Assembly: GCF_035046485.1 (NCBI RefSeq)
Contig: NC_085137.1
Coordinates: 500,422,536 to 500,486,535, forward strand
DNA length: 64,000 nucleotides
Source of the DNA: Aedes albopictus
Taxonomy: Eukaryota; Arthropoda; Insecta; Diptera; Culicidae
Reading direction: 5' to 3'
Part shown: positions 31,470 through 43,057 of the stretch, piece after piece
Numbering within the stretch: the stretch's first letter is position 1
How the letters are laid out: each line of letters starts with the position of its first letter
Made by a program: the position numbers and the translations under genes
The notes under the pieces: generated by a model
What the model was told of the DNA's origin: nothing
Seen by the model: only the letters and a program-made list of their open reading frames with translations
Database searches by the model: none

Positions 31470-34420
31470 ACACTACCGTTTGCACTATCTTCACAGACTT
31501 CTCTGTCAGCAATATCTGCCTTTCTGATCTGCGTACATTGTCTGTACTGTTTACAGTCTCTACACTGTCTGCTCTTTCTGGTGTGCCCGTCCTTTCTGCA
31601 CAGCCTCCTCTGTCTGTTCTATCTGTTGTGTCTACTCTGTCCACTCTATCTGCTCTGTTCGCTTTGTTTGCCTTGCGCTTAGACTGTTAAATTTGTTTTG
31701 TCTTTTCAATCGATTCAGTATATTTGTCTGTTCTTTCCTAACGATTCGGGTCGTTCTGTGTGTTCTGTTTACTCTGCAGTTCGATCTGTTCTGATAGTAT
31801 TCTCTATTCCTTTATTTTCAAAGTAATTATGAATTTGCACATCTGTTGAAAACGAAATTACGGGACTCTACTTGCTACTTGCTCTGTCTTCTCTCTATTC
31901 TCTACGCAGTCCACTCTGTATGCATCATCTGCTCTTCTGCCCTGTCTGCTCCGTCCTTTATGTCTGCTCTGTCTGCTCTGCCTATTCACCCTGCTCTATC
32001 CATTCGGTCTACTACGTAAGCTCTGTCCACTCTAACTACTCTGTCCATCCACGATGTCTGCTCTGCTTGTTGTCAGTTATCTTCTCTGACTGTTGTTGTA
32101 ACTGTTGTCAGTTATGTCTACCTCACCTGCTCTGCCTTCTCTATCTGCTATGTTTGTACTACTGTTTGCTATGTTTCTACTTTCTGCAATGTCTACTCAA
32201 CCTCTATCTACACTGTTATGTATGTTTGAAGTATCTGCTTTATCTGCACTATTTTGCCTGATTATTCCGTTGGCTCTACCTGCTCTGTCTTCTCTCTTTG
32301 ATGAATCTGTACTTTCTGCACAGTCTTCTTTGCATGCACTGTATCTGCTCTTCTGCTCTGTGTGCTCCGTCTGCTTTGTCTGCTCTGTCTACTCAGTGTT
32401 CTCTAACTGTAAGTTCAGTCAATTCTATCTGCTATGTGCGCTCTATCTGCCCTTTTTGTTGTCTGTTATCTACACTGCTTTTTTATCTATTGTCAGTTCT
32501 GTGCCTGCTTTATCTTCTCCATCTGGTATGTCTGTACTATTTGCTCTGTGGGCACTTTCTGCAATGTCTACTCTACTTCTATCTATTATGTTTATTTGTC
32601 TTATATTTTCTATCACTGTCTTATTTGTCTATTCCGTTTGCTCTGTCTTCTTTCTATTATCTACGCAGTCTACTCTGTATGCTCCATCTGCTCTTTTGCT
32701 ATGTGTGCTCTCTCTGTACTGCTTGTCCTGTCTGCTCTGTCTGCTCTGCCTTTTCGCACTGCTCTATCCATTCAGTCTACTACGTAAGGTCTGTCCACTC
32801 TAACTACTCTGTCCACTATGTCTGCTCTGCTTGTTGTCAGATTTTTTCTGTCCTTTCAACTGTTGTCAGTTATGTCTACCTCGCCTGCTCTGCCTTCTCT
32901 ATCTGCTATGTTTGTACTGTTTTCTATGTTTCCACTTTCTACAATGTCTACTCAACCTCTATCAACACTGTTATGTTTGTTTGAAGTATCTGCTCTATCT
33001 GCGCTGTCTTGCCTGATTATTCCGATGGCTCTACATGCTATGCTATGTCTACTCTCTTTGCTGCACTTTTTGCACAGTCTTCTTTGTATGCACTATCTGC
33101 TCATCTGCTCTGTGTGCTCTGTTTGCTTTGTCCACTCTGTCTGCTCAGTCTGCTATAACTGTAAGTTCAGTCTACTCTATCTGCTATGTGCGCTCTGTCT
33201 GCCCTTTTTGTTGCCTGTTAACTGCACTGCCTTTCTATCTATTGTCAGTTCTGTGTGCTCTGTTTGCTTTATCTTCTCTATCTGATATGTCTCTAAACTG
33301 TCTGCTCTGTTTCTGCTATGTCTACTCTACCTCTATCTATTATGTTTTGTCTGCTCTGTTTCTGCAATGTCTACTCTACCTCTATCTATTATGTTTATGT
33401 ATCATATATTTTCTATCTGCCGTATCACACTCTGCACTTCCTTGTTTGGCTATTCCGTCTTCTCTACGCAGTCTACTCTGTATGCTCCTTCGGCTTTTTT
33501 GCTCTGTGTGCTATGTCTGCACTATGTCTATCCTGTCTTTTCCGTCTATTGTGTCTGCTTTGTCTGCTCTGCCTACTCACCCTGCTATATCGGTTCGATC
33601 TACTACGTCCACTTGTTGCTACTCTGATTGTTGTCAGTTATCTTCTCTGTCTTCTTAACTGTTGTAAGTCCTGTCTACCTCACCTGTTCTGCCTTCTCTA
33701 TCTGCTATGTTTGTACTGTTTGCTCTGTTTCCACTTCCTGCAATGTCTACTCAACCTCTATCTACACTGTTATGTTTGTTTGAAGTATCTGCTCTAACTG
33801 CACTGTCTTTCCTGGTTATTCCGTTCGCTCTACCTGCTCTGTCTTCTCTCTTTGCTGAATCTGCACTTTCTGCACAGTCTTCTTTGTATGCACTATTTGA
33901 TTTTCTGCTCTGTGTGTTCAGTTACTTAGCCTGCTCTATATGTAAGTTCTGTCTACTCTATCTGCTCGGTCCGCTCTGTCTGCCCTCTTTGTTGCTCTGC
34001 CTTTTTATCTATTGCCAGTTCAGTGTGTTGTGCCTGCTTTATCTTCCCTATCTGCTATGTCTGTACTGTCTGCTCTGTTCGCACTTTCTGCACTGTCTGT
34101 ACATCCTGCACTGTTTGTTCTGTCCGCTCTCTCTGCTCTATCATTTTGCCCTCTGTCTGTTCCATCTGTTTTACTTGCACTCCTTTCTATCTTCTGTTTC
34201 TATTCTGTCTACTCTGTCCGATCTGTCTGTTCTGTATACTCTGTCTACACTACTGGCTGTTATGTCTGCTATATCCGCTCTGTATGCTGTGTCTACTCTA
34301 TCTGTTCTGTTCGCTATGTCTGCTCTGTCTGTCCAGTCTCTATTCGTTCTGTCTAATGTGTCCGATCATCTGTGACACGTCTACTATGTGTATTCGTTCT
34401 TAATGCTGTTCGCTGTGCAG
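31470..34420. repeat. Degenerate 9-bp CTGTCTGCT satellite, block 2
   Basis: Same composition as block 1, interrupted by less repetitive DNA at 31690-31880. Higher-order duplication is visible: segments near 32100-32270, 32870-33030 and 33650-33800 are near copies (shared ACCTCACCTGCTCTGCCTTC-type words), giving a period near 780 bp. Confidence 0.75.
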
Positions 34421-35335
34421 TTCGATAGGTCCTGATGGTGCTCGCTGTTCTCTTCCCGATCAGTATAAGCAAAAAAAGAGTGTGTTGTTTTTTCTAGTGT
34501 TCATCTGAACGGCACTTTTAAAACTAATTATGTTGAAAAGTTATAACAAATTGGGTTACTCCCCATTACTCGGGAATCCCACCAGAAAAGAAATTCCCAA
34601 CCGAATCCTTCTCGCTCTCGGAAGGCGGTTTCACTCCCAATCAGCATTTCGGTCGTGGTCTCCGGCGTTCGTTGCCTTAAAGACGTTTATCGCCCATTGC
34701 GTTGGTGTAGCAATCGTCGCTGTAGTCGTCGTCGACGTCGTCGTCATCGTTATCAGCTGAAACGAACGGTGCTGGTGGTGCGATTAGCATTCTAGAAAAA
34801 AAGACGACGACGACAATCATGATGGCGGTGACGACGACGACGACGGCCCTTCAATTGGTATCCGACGAATGTGCACAGTCAGAGGAGGACACCGAACAAG
34901 AAGCGACGACGACGACGACGCTTCGATGCGGTGAATCATTCCAACATAGCCGAATGATAAGTGGATTCGGTTTCACACCGGGGTTAATTCTGAAGACATG
35001 TCACTTCACGTACCCCTTATTAGCGGATGTGACTTCGGAAAATTGGAAATGCATTTGTCGGGGAAGTTGTAAACGGTGGTTTTGCATAAATTGGGTGAAA
35101 GTTTGTTCGATGTCAATTAGTTGTGGAAGTTTGGTGATCACCTTGAAAGTTTTCGACAAAAACTTGCTGGCTGCTTTGTCTGTTCTGTGGTTCTGTCTGT
35201 CATGTATGTTGTATTTGTTTTATCAATTGGGTTGTTTAGTGAATTAAATATTGCCATTTTCTTTAGTCTAATCGAAAGAGCTCATTTTTCTGAGCATAAG
35301 GTGATTTTATTGTGTTCCGATTTCTTTGTTTTGAT
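34421..35335. other. Non-satellite island with CGA/TCG triplets
   Basis: GTCGTCGTCGACGTCGTCGTC (34722-34742) and the inverse GACGACGACGACGACG (near 34830) could pair. A plus-strand frame from ATG 34819 starts MMAVTTTTTALQL in a fair context and is rich in Asp/Glu/Thr for about 55 codons. It could be a leader exon of a host gene, but I see no splice site or homologue that proves it. Confidence 0.3.
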
Positions 35336-36410
35336 GGTTAAGTGCCTGTTCTGTTCGTTATGTCTGTTCACTGTCTAATCTCTGTTTGTTCTCTGTCTGT
35401 TCTCTGTATGTTCTCTATATGTTCTCTGTCTGTTCTCTATCTGTTCTCTGTCTGTTCTCTGTCTGTTCTCTGTCTGTTCTCTGTCTGTTCTCTGTCTGTT
35501 CTCTGTCTATTCTCTGTCTATTCTCTGTTCTATTCTGTTCTCTATCTGTTCTCTATCTGTTCTCTATCTGTTCTCTATCTGTTCTCTGTCTGTTCTCTGT
35601 TAGTTCTCTGTTTGTTCTCTGTCTGTTCTCTGTCTGTTCTCTGTATGTTCTCTGTCTGTTCTCTGTCTATTATCTGTCTATTCTCTTTCTATTCTCTGTC
35701 TATTCTCTGTCAGTTCTCTGTCTGTTCTCTGTATGTTCTCTGTCTGTTCTCTGTCCGTTCTCTGTCTGTTATTTGTCTGTTCTTTGTCTGTTCTCTGTCT
35801 GTTCTCTGTCTGTTCTCTGTCTGTTCTCTGTCTATTCTCTGTCTGTTCTCTGTCTCTTCTCTGTCTGTTCTCTGTCTGTTCTATGTCTGTTCTCTGTCTG
35901 TTCTCTGTCTATTCTCTGTCTGTTCTCTGTCTGTTCTCTGTCTGTTCTCTGTCTGTTCTCTGTCTATTCTCTGTCTGTTCTCTGTCTGTTCTCTGTGTGT
36001 TCTCTATCTGTTCTCTGTCTGTTCTCTGTTAGTTCTCTGTTTGTTCTCTGTCTGTTCTCTGTCTGTTCTCTGTCTGTTCTCTGTCTATTCTCTGTCTATT
36101 CTCTGTTCTATTCTGTTCTCTATCTGTTCTCTATCTGTTCTCTGTCTGTTCTCTGTTAGTTCTCTGTTTGTTCTCTGTCTGTTCTCTGTCGGTTCTCTCT
36201 CTGTTCTCTGTCTGTTCTCTGTCTGTTCTCTGTCTATTCTCTGTCTGTTCTCTGTCTCTTCTCTGTCTGTTCTCTGTCTGTTCTCTGTCTGTTCTCTGTC
36301 GGTTCTCTGTCTGTTCTCTGTCTGTTCTCTGTCTGTTCTCTGTCTGTTCTCTGTCGGTTCTCTGTCTGTTCTATGTCTCTTCAGTCTCTTCTGTGTGCTC
36401 TGTGTGTTTA
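35336..36410. repeat. 11-bp TCTGTCTGTTC satellite, copy 1
   Basis: Over 90 units of TCTGTCTGTTC with point variants (TCTATCTGTTC, TCTGTTAGTTC, TCTGTCGGTTC). Because 11 is not a multiple of 3, every frame reads the same 11-residue repeat SVCSLSVLCLF; the minus strand reads DREQTENRQRT. The 366-aa frame is therefore a satellite artefact. Confidence 0.9.
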
Positions 36411-36538
36411 GCAACCGCATAATAATGCTGCTACAATTCTGAACCACATGACCATATGTACAAGGAAACTATGTTCATCATTGTGATTGCTAGCTCTCCA
36501 TCCAACGAACCTTTTGTGCGATACCAGAAGGTGGGTTT

Positions 36539-37019
36539 TCAAACGGTTATCCTCCGATAACACTCAACCCTCCGCCTGATTTTTCCCACGCATCCAAGCT
36601 GGAAGCTGGAATAGGTACAAGTTTTGCTCCATGCGATTGCGAATTGCATTGGCCATGGTTCGTCGATGGAACATCCACCACTAGTGGAGCACTTGACTTT
36701 TCCAACGTTTCCATTTTTGACGTCATCTCGACGTCGGGAAGAGCATTTATTTCTAAACGCTGCCGACGATGAGATTGACGATTGCTCGTCCACCCGAGCC
36801 TTGGTTTGGCGTGGGACAGTGGGAGAGGAATCTTCTCGTCGCCCCATTATGGCTGCTTGTGGAGGCGGTGGCGGCGGCCACGGAAGTCGTGGTTTTCGAC
36901 GATGACACAGTGAAACGATTTGCCATGGTCATGTGAGAGGATGAGACTGGAGTTTGCACACATAATGTTGCGTACGTACATTTACACTTGTCTGGATAGG
37001 CCGCATGATTTATGATCAC
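36539..37019 (-). pseudogene. Broken copy of 160-aa ORF
   Basis: Homologue of 41136-41618 but split into two frames (36753-37019 and 36539-36847) by a 1-base difference near 36768. Ser/Thr/Ala-rich start, then a more complex second half. Family unknown. Confidence 0.35.
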
Positions 37020-37539
37020 AGCCTACGGATATTGATCACAATGCACGATGAGAAGAGGTATAGCTGATGTAAGGTCCAAAACAGCTTGAAACGAATGAGA
37101 AAACGAAGCTACCGGTCCAAGACCATCATAGAATGTCACCAGAACTCGAACATTACTCTGCTCAAAAGAAAGGGATACAGAAAAGAATCTAGTTTGTATC
37201 CACAGCAGACCGAATATACCTCTGCGCCTGCACGAATGCATGCGGATGTTGAAGTGTTGGTGGGATATCTTTGGCAATGGGTTCACACATTGGTGCGTGG
37301 ATGCCAGGCGTAAGGTGAAAGAATAGTGTGCTTATTACTCTGAAGATAATGAGGCATAGTTCGCTTGATTGCATAACACGTAGGCGTTATAGGTTAGATT
37401 GACACTGTTCAGTAAGAGTTGAAAGGAAGGGAAACGGACTTTTTAACCCGTTTCTTTTCTAGCGATGGCTATGAACATGTGAATATACATGAGTTGTATT
37501 TGTAGAGAGAAGGAGAAAGTATATAGAAATATACAAAGT

Positions 37540-37650
37540 AGGAGGGAAGGAACGGGCCGGGGATTTAACCCAGGACCTTCTGCATACGAATCAGAAGTGG
37601 TAGCCACTAGACATCTAAGGCCCGTCTTGAAAGGGATACAGACAAGAATC
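37540..37650 (-). mobile_element. tRNA-like SINE head, copy 1
   Basis: The minus strand carries box A-like TAGTGGCTACCAC and box B-like GGTTAAATCCC around 37570-37615, i.e. a tRNA-derived promoter region. Also present in the duplicate at 42050-42135. Confidence 0.5.
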
Positions 37651-38344
37651 TACCGCAAAAAATCAAAGGCAGAACGTGAAGTCAGCTGTTAAGTATGGAT
37701 CGATGATTTACAATTGACTCAAACTACCTTTTTGCTGCTTCCCTTTTGCCACAATAACATGATTCGTTGGAAAGTTACTAACCAGAACTACCTTACGACC
37801 CGGCAAACCTATATCCATGAAATCGATTGAACGATTCTCTCTCATTATTCCATAGTCTTTGCATACGCCAATTCCAAAAATAACTACTTCGTAATCATAT
37901 CCGGTGCCTGGCATCCCAATCGCACTGCTGGTGCATAAAAAAAAGTAGGTGGATTGACGTTTGTCCACACGAGGACTGGTGAGGAGCATAGGGATTCGCT
38001 CTGCCCTGACCAAATGCCCCCGTCCGACCTTGCCTCGATAATGTCAAGCAGAAACCCAAAAATAGTCACCTCTGGTTTGCATTGTTTGAGCCTCAGCTGG
38101 ACAGACAGCTATTTATAAATAAAGCGCACGTAATTTGCAGCTGGAAGCGGATCCATCTGCTTTCCACCCTGATATGGATGGACGATAGACAAACGATTCT
38201 TCGAAACGCCTCGTCGTTCGATTGGCTCGGATAAATGTCAGCTGGGGTTTGAATGCATCCGCACGGGCAAGTGGATGGAAATATATGTATCATCATTGTA
38301 AAAAAAACAAGTAATTTACTTTTAGGGTTTTTTTTTATTATTGT

Positions 38345-40990
38345 TAAGTCTTTTCAGTCTGTTCAATCTGTCGAGTCTGTGCAGTCTGTTCAGTTTGTTC
38401 AGTCTGTTCTCTGTCTGTTCTCTGTCTGTTCACTGTCTGTTCACTGTCTGTTCTCTGTCTGTTCTCTGTCTATACTCTGACTGTGCTGTGTCTGTACTCT
38501 GTCTGTTCTCCGTTTGTCCTCTGTATGTTCTCTGTCTATTCTCTGTCTGTTCACTGTCTGTTCACTGTCTGTTCACTGTCTGTTCACTGTCTGTTCACTG
38601 TCTGTTCTCTCTCTGTTCTCTGTCTATACTCTGACTGAGCTCTGTCTGTACTCTGACTGTACTCTGTCTGTTCTCCGTCTGTTCTCTGTCTGACTCTGAC
38701 TGGACTTTATCTGTTCTCTGTCTGTTCTCTGCCTGTTCTCTGTCTGTTCTGTGTCTGAATTTGGTATGCTCTCTGTCTGCTCTCTGCCTATTCTCTGTCT
38801 GTTCCCTGTCTGTTTTCTGTATATTCTCTGTCTGTTCTCTGTCTGTTCTCTGTCTGTTCACTGTCTGTTCACTGTCTGTTCTCTGTCTGTTCTCTGTCTA
38901 TACTCTGGCTGTGCTGTGTCTGTACTCTGTCTGTTCTCCGTTTGTCCTCTGTATGTTCTCTGTCTGTTCTCTGTCTGTTCACTGTCTGTTTACTGTCTGT
39001 TCACTGTCTGTTCTCTCTCTGTTCTCTGTCTATACTCTGACTGAGCTCTGTCTGTACTCTGACTGTACTGTGTCTGTTCTCCGTCTGTTCTCTGTCTGAC
39101 TCTGACTGGACTTTATCTGTTCTCTGTCTGTTCTCTGCCTGTTCTCTGTCTGTTCTGTGTCTGAATTTGGTATGCTCTCTGTCTGCTCTCTGCCTATTCT
39201 CTGTCTGTTCCCTGTCTGTTTTCTGTCTGTTCTCTGTCTGGTCTCTGATGGTTATCTGTCTATTCTATAGCTGTTCTCTGACTGTACTCTGTCTGTTATT
39301 TGTCTGAACTCGGTCTGTCCTCTATCAATTCTTTGTGTATTCTTTGTCTGTTCTCTGTATATTCTCTGCCTGTTCTCTGTTTGTTCTCTGTCTGTTCTCT
39401 GTCTGTTGTCTGTCAATTCTCTGTCTGTTCTGTGTCTAGACTGTGTCTGTTCTCTATCTGTAATCTGTCTGTTTTCTGATGATTTTCTCTCTGTTCTATA
39501 GCTGTTCTGTGTTTGTTTTTTCTCTGAACTCGGTCAGTTATCTCTGTTCTCTGTCTATTCTCTGTCTGTCCTCTGTCTGTTCTCTGTCTGTTCTCTGTCT
39601 GTTCTCTGTCTGTTCTCTGTCTGTTCTCTGTCTGTTCTCTGTCTGTTCTCTGTCTGTTCTCTGTCTGTTCTCTGTCTGTTCTCTGTCTGTTCTCTGTCTG
39701 TTCTCTGTCTGTTCTCTGTCTGTTCTCTGTCTGTTCTCTGTCTGTTCTCTGTCTGTTCTCTGTCTGTTCTCTGTCTGTTCTCTGTCTGTTCTCCGTCTGT
39801 TCTCTGTCTGTTCTCTGTCTGTTCTCTGTCTGTTCTCTGTCTGTTCTCTGTCTGTTCTCTGTCTGTTCTCTGTCTGTTCTCTGTCTGTTCTCTGTCTGTT
39901 CTCTGTCTGTTCTCTGTCTGTTCTCTGTCTGTTCTCTGTCTGTTCTCTATTAGTTCTGTGTTTGTTCTCTGTCTGTTCTCTGTATGTTCTCTGTATGTTC
40001 TCTGTATGTTCTCTGTGTATTCTCTGTCTGTTCTCTGTCTGTTCTCTGTATTTCTATGTATGTTCTCTGCCTGTTCTCTGTCTATTCTCTGTCTGTTCTC
40101 TGTATATTCTCTGTCTGTCCTCTGTCTGTTCTCTGTCTGTTCTCTGTCTGTCCTCTGTCTGTTCTCTGTCTGTTCTCTGTCTGTTCTCTGTCTGTTCTCT
40201 GTCCGTTCTCTGTCTGTTGTTTGTCTGTTGTTTGTCTGTTCTCTGTCTGTTCTCTGTCTATTCTCTGTCTGTTCTCTGTCTGTTCTCTGTCTGTTCTCTG
40301 TCTGTTCGCTGTCTGTTCTCTGTCTGTTCTCTGTCTCTTCAATGTCTCTTCTCTGTCTGTTGTCTGTCTGTTGTCTGTCTGTTCTCTGTCTGTTCTCTGT
40401 CTGTTCTCTGTCTGTTCTCTTTTAGTTCTCTGTCTGTTCTCTGTGTGTTCTCTGTCTGTTCTCTGTCTGTTCTCTGTCCGTTCTCTGTCTGTTGTTTGTC
40501 TGTTGTTTGTCTGTTCTCTGTCTGTTCTCTGTCTATTCTCTGTCTGTTCTCTGTCTGTTCTCTGTCTGTTCTCTGTCTGTTCTCTGTCTGTTCGCTGTCT
40601 GTTCTCTGTCTGTTCTCTGTCTCTTCAATGTCTCTTCTCTGTCTGTTGTCTGTCTGTTGTCTGTCTGTTCTCTGTCGGTTCTCTGTCTGTTCTCTGTCTG
40701 TTCTTTGTCTGTTCTCTGTCTGTTCTCTGTCTGTTCTCTGTCTGTTCTCTGTCTGTTCTCTGTTTGTTCTCTGTCTGTTCTCTGTCTGTTCTCGGTCTGT
40801 TCTCTGTCTGTTCTCTGTCTGTTCTCTGTCAGCTATCTGTCTGTTCTTTGCATGTTCTCTGTATGTTCTCTATGTGTTCTCTGTCTGTTCTCTATCTGTT
40901 CTCTTTCTGTTCTCTATCTGTTCTCTGTCTCTTGTGTCCGCCCTATATCTGTCTGCTCTGACTAGTCTGTCTATTCTGTTTGTTCAGTGT
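38345..40990. repeat. 11-bp TCTGTCTGTTC satellite, copy 2
   Basis: The left third (38345-39540) is diverged, with TGTTCACTG variants and a 410-425-bp higher-order repeat (e.g. near 38460/38885 and 38735/39145). 39560-39945 is almost perfectly regular. 40200-40480 and 40476-40760 are higher-order copies offset by 275-286 bp, i.e. 25-26 units. The 508-aa frame is a by-product of the repeat. Confidence 0.9.
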
Positions 40991-41135
40991 GCTCTGTGTG
41001 TTTAGCAACCGCATAATAACGCTGCTACAATTCTGAACCACATGACCATATGCACAAAAAAGCTATGTTCATCATTGTGATTGCTCGCTCTCCATCCAAC
41101 GAACCTTTTGTGCGACGATACCAGAAGGTGGGTTT

Positions 41136-41618
41136 TCAAACGGTTATCCTCCGATAACACTCAACCCTCCGCCTCCTTTTTTCCCACGCATCCAAGCTGG
41201 AAGCTGGAATGGGTACAAGTTTTGCTCCATGCGATTGTGAATTGCATTGGCCATGGTTCGTTGGTGGAACATCGACCACTAGTACGGTACTTGACTTTTC
41301 CAACGTTTCCATTTTTGACGTCATCTCGACGTCGGGAAAAGCATTTATTTCTAAACGCTGCCGACGGTGATGATTGACGATTGCTCGTCCACCCGAGCCT
41401 TGGTTTGGCGTGGAACAGTGGGAGAGGAATCTTCTCGTCGCCCCATTATGGCTGCTTGTGGAGGCGGCGGCGGCAGCCATGGAAGCCGTGGTTTTCGACG
41501 ATGACACAGTGAAACGATTTGCCATGGTCATGTGAGGAGATGAGACTGGAGTTTGCACACATAATGTTGCGTACGTACATTTACACTTGTCTGGATAGGC
41601 CGCATGATTTATGATCAC
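41136..41618 (-). CDS. Hypothetical 160-aa ORF in duplicated block
   Basis: Open from ATG at 41618 to a stop at 41136. A Ser/Thr/Ala-rich first half (STSSHNGATRRF) is followed by a less repetitive part (EMTSKMETLEKSSTVLVVDV, then LVPIPASSLDAWEK). I recognise no domain. The second half is unusually non-repetitive for this region and is kept in both duplicates with few changes, which hints at a former exon; the other copy is frameshifted. A chance ORF is possible. Confidence 0.3.
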   Translation of the reverse strand: MIINHAAYPDKCKCTYATLCVQTPVSSPHMTMANRFTVSSSKTTASMAAAAASTSSHNGATRRFLSHCSTPNQGSGGRAIVNHHRRQRLEINAFPDVEMTSKMETLEKSSTVLVVDVPPTNHGQCNSQSHGAKLVPIPASSLDAWEKRRRRVECYRRITV

Positions 41619-41785
41619 ATCCTACGGATATTGATCATACTGCACGATGCGAAGAGGTATAGCTGATGTAAGGTCCAAAACAGCTTGAAACGAATGAGAA
41701 AACGAAGCTACCGGTCCAAGACCATCATAGAATGTCACCAGAATTCGAATATTACCCTGCTCAATAGAAAGGTGTACAGAAACGA

Positions 41786-41968
41786 ATCTAGCTTGAGCTT
41801 GAGCTTGATTGACCGCCCGTGAATGCTACTCCAGTATCGCCAGCCCAACTACACTCACACAAGGAATCAATGAAATATCTGCCAGTGACCAAACAGGCAT
41901 CATCAGTGTGTGAGTGGCACCTGCCACGTCAGGTCAATGTGGGTAAGGGGAAGGAAGTGATGATTGCA
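41786..41968 (-). mobile_element. Retroposon 3' end with CAAGCT tail
   Basis: On the minus strand it ends GGGCGGTCAATCAAGCTCAA with a (CAAGCT)n tail. It is absent from the paired duplicate, so it inserted after duplication. A related end is at 50640-50740. Confidence 0.6.
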
Positions 41969-42049
41969 ATCGTTTGTATCCACAGCAGACCGAATATACC
42001 TCTGCACCTGCACGAATGCATGCAGATGTTGGAGTGGTATTATACAAAG

Positions 42050-42135
42050 TAGGAGGGAAGGAACGGGCCGGGGATTTAACCCAGGACCTACTGCATACGA
42101 ATCAGAAGTGGTAACCACTAGACATCCTTGGCCCG
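42050..42135 (-). mobile_element. tRNA-like SINE head, copy 2
   Basis: Same box A/box B arrangement as 37540-37650. Confidence 0.5.
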
Positions 42136-43057
42136 TCTTGAAAGGGATACAGAAAAGAATCTACCGCAAAAAAATCAAAGGCAGAACGTGAAGTCAGCTG
42201 TTAAGTATGGATCGGTACAATATGCGAAGATTTTACACAATACTCAATAGCACACGACACGGCATTTAATCACATCCTTGCTTAACTTAAGATGACGAGA
42301 CTATCGCCTTCGATGGTTCACAATTGACTCAAACTACCTTTTTGCTGCTTCCCTTTTGCCACAATAACATGATTCGTTGGAAAGTTACTAACTAGAACTA
42401 CCTTACGACCCGGCAATCCTATATCCGTGAAATCGATCTGAAGGATTCTCTCTCATTATTCCATAGTTTTTGCATACGCCAATTCCAAAAATAACCACTT
42501 CGTAATCATATCCGGTGCCTGGCATCCCAATCGCACTGCTGGTGCATAAATAAAAGTAGGTGGATTGACGTTTGTCCACACGAGGACTGGTGAGGAGCAT
42601 AGGGATTCGCTCTGCCCTGACCAGATGCCCCCGTCCGACCTTGCCTCGATAATGTCAAGCAGAAACCCAAAAATAGTCACCTCTGGTTTGCATTGTTTGA
42701 GCCTCAGCTGGACAGACAGCTATTTATAAATAAAGCGCACGTAATTTGCAGCTGGAAGCGGATCCATCTGCTTTCCACCCTGATATGGATGGACGATAGA
42801 CAAACGATTCTTCGAAACGCCTCGTCGTTCGATTGGCTCGGATAAATGTCAGCTGGGGTTTGAATGCATCAGCACGGGCAAGGGGATGGAAATATATCAT
42901 CATTGCTAATAATACTTTCCAGTATACTGAAAATTTACTTTAGAAAAACTTCTAGAGTTACTTTTAAAACTCTCGAACAAGATATAAAGGCGTTTTAAAA
43001 GAAAAAAAAAAGAAAAAAATCTACGGAATATAGAAATACACAAACATCCGTTAGAAC

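Larger units (their letters stand above)
36392..38297. repeat. Segmental duplication block, copy 1
   Basis: About 1.9 kb nearly identical to 40988-42905, following the satellite in the same orientation. Copy-specific insertions lie at about 37262-37530 here and 41786-41968 in the other copy. It contains a minus-strand coding-like segment (36539-37019) and a tRNA-SINE-like piece. Confidence 0.85.
40988..42905. repeat. Segmental duplication block, copy 2
   Basis: Second copy of 36392-38297. Together with its satellite it forms a direct tandem duplication of about 4.6 kb. Confidence 0.85.

Noticed and set aside
28769..34403. Many 100-230-aa Leu/Ser/Cys-rich ORFs as membrane proteins
   Set aside because: They arise from the 9-bp CTGTCTGCT array; hydrophobicity is a consequence of CTN/TTN codons, and all three frames look alike.
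34880..34915. AQSEEDTEQE resembling the acidic start of syntaxin exon 2
   Set aside because: It is on the plus strand, opposite to the Syx1A exon, and lacks the rest of the domain or a splice acceptor; chance resemblance.
35336..36410. CRISPR-like repeat array
   Set aside because: Continuous 11-bp tandem repeats without unique spacers in a eukaryotic genome.
35342..36442. 366-aa and 508-aa open frames (also 39479-41005) as genes
   Set aside because: They are translations of an 11-bp satellite; all frames give the same peptide repeat, with no independent coding signal.
37540..37650. Functional tRNA gene
   Set aside because: Box A/B words are present, but the sequence runs on into SINE body and recurs in the duplicate; it does not fold as an intact tRNA by eye.
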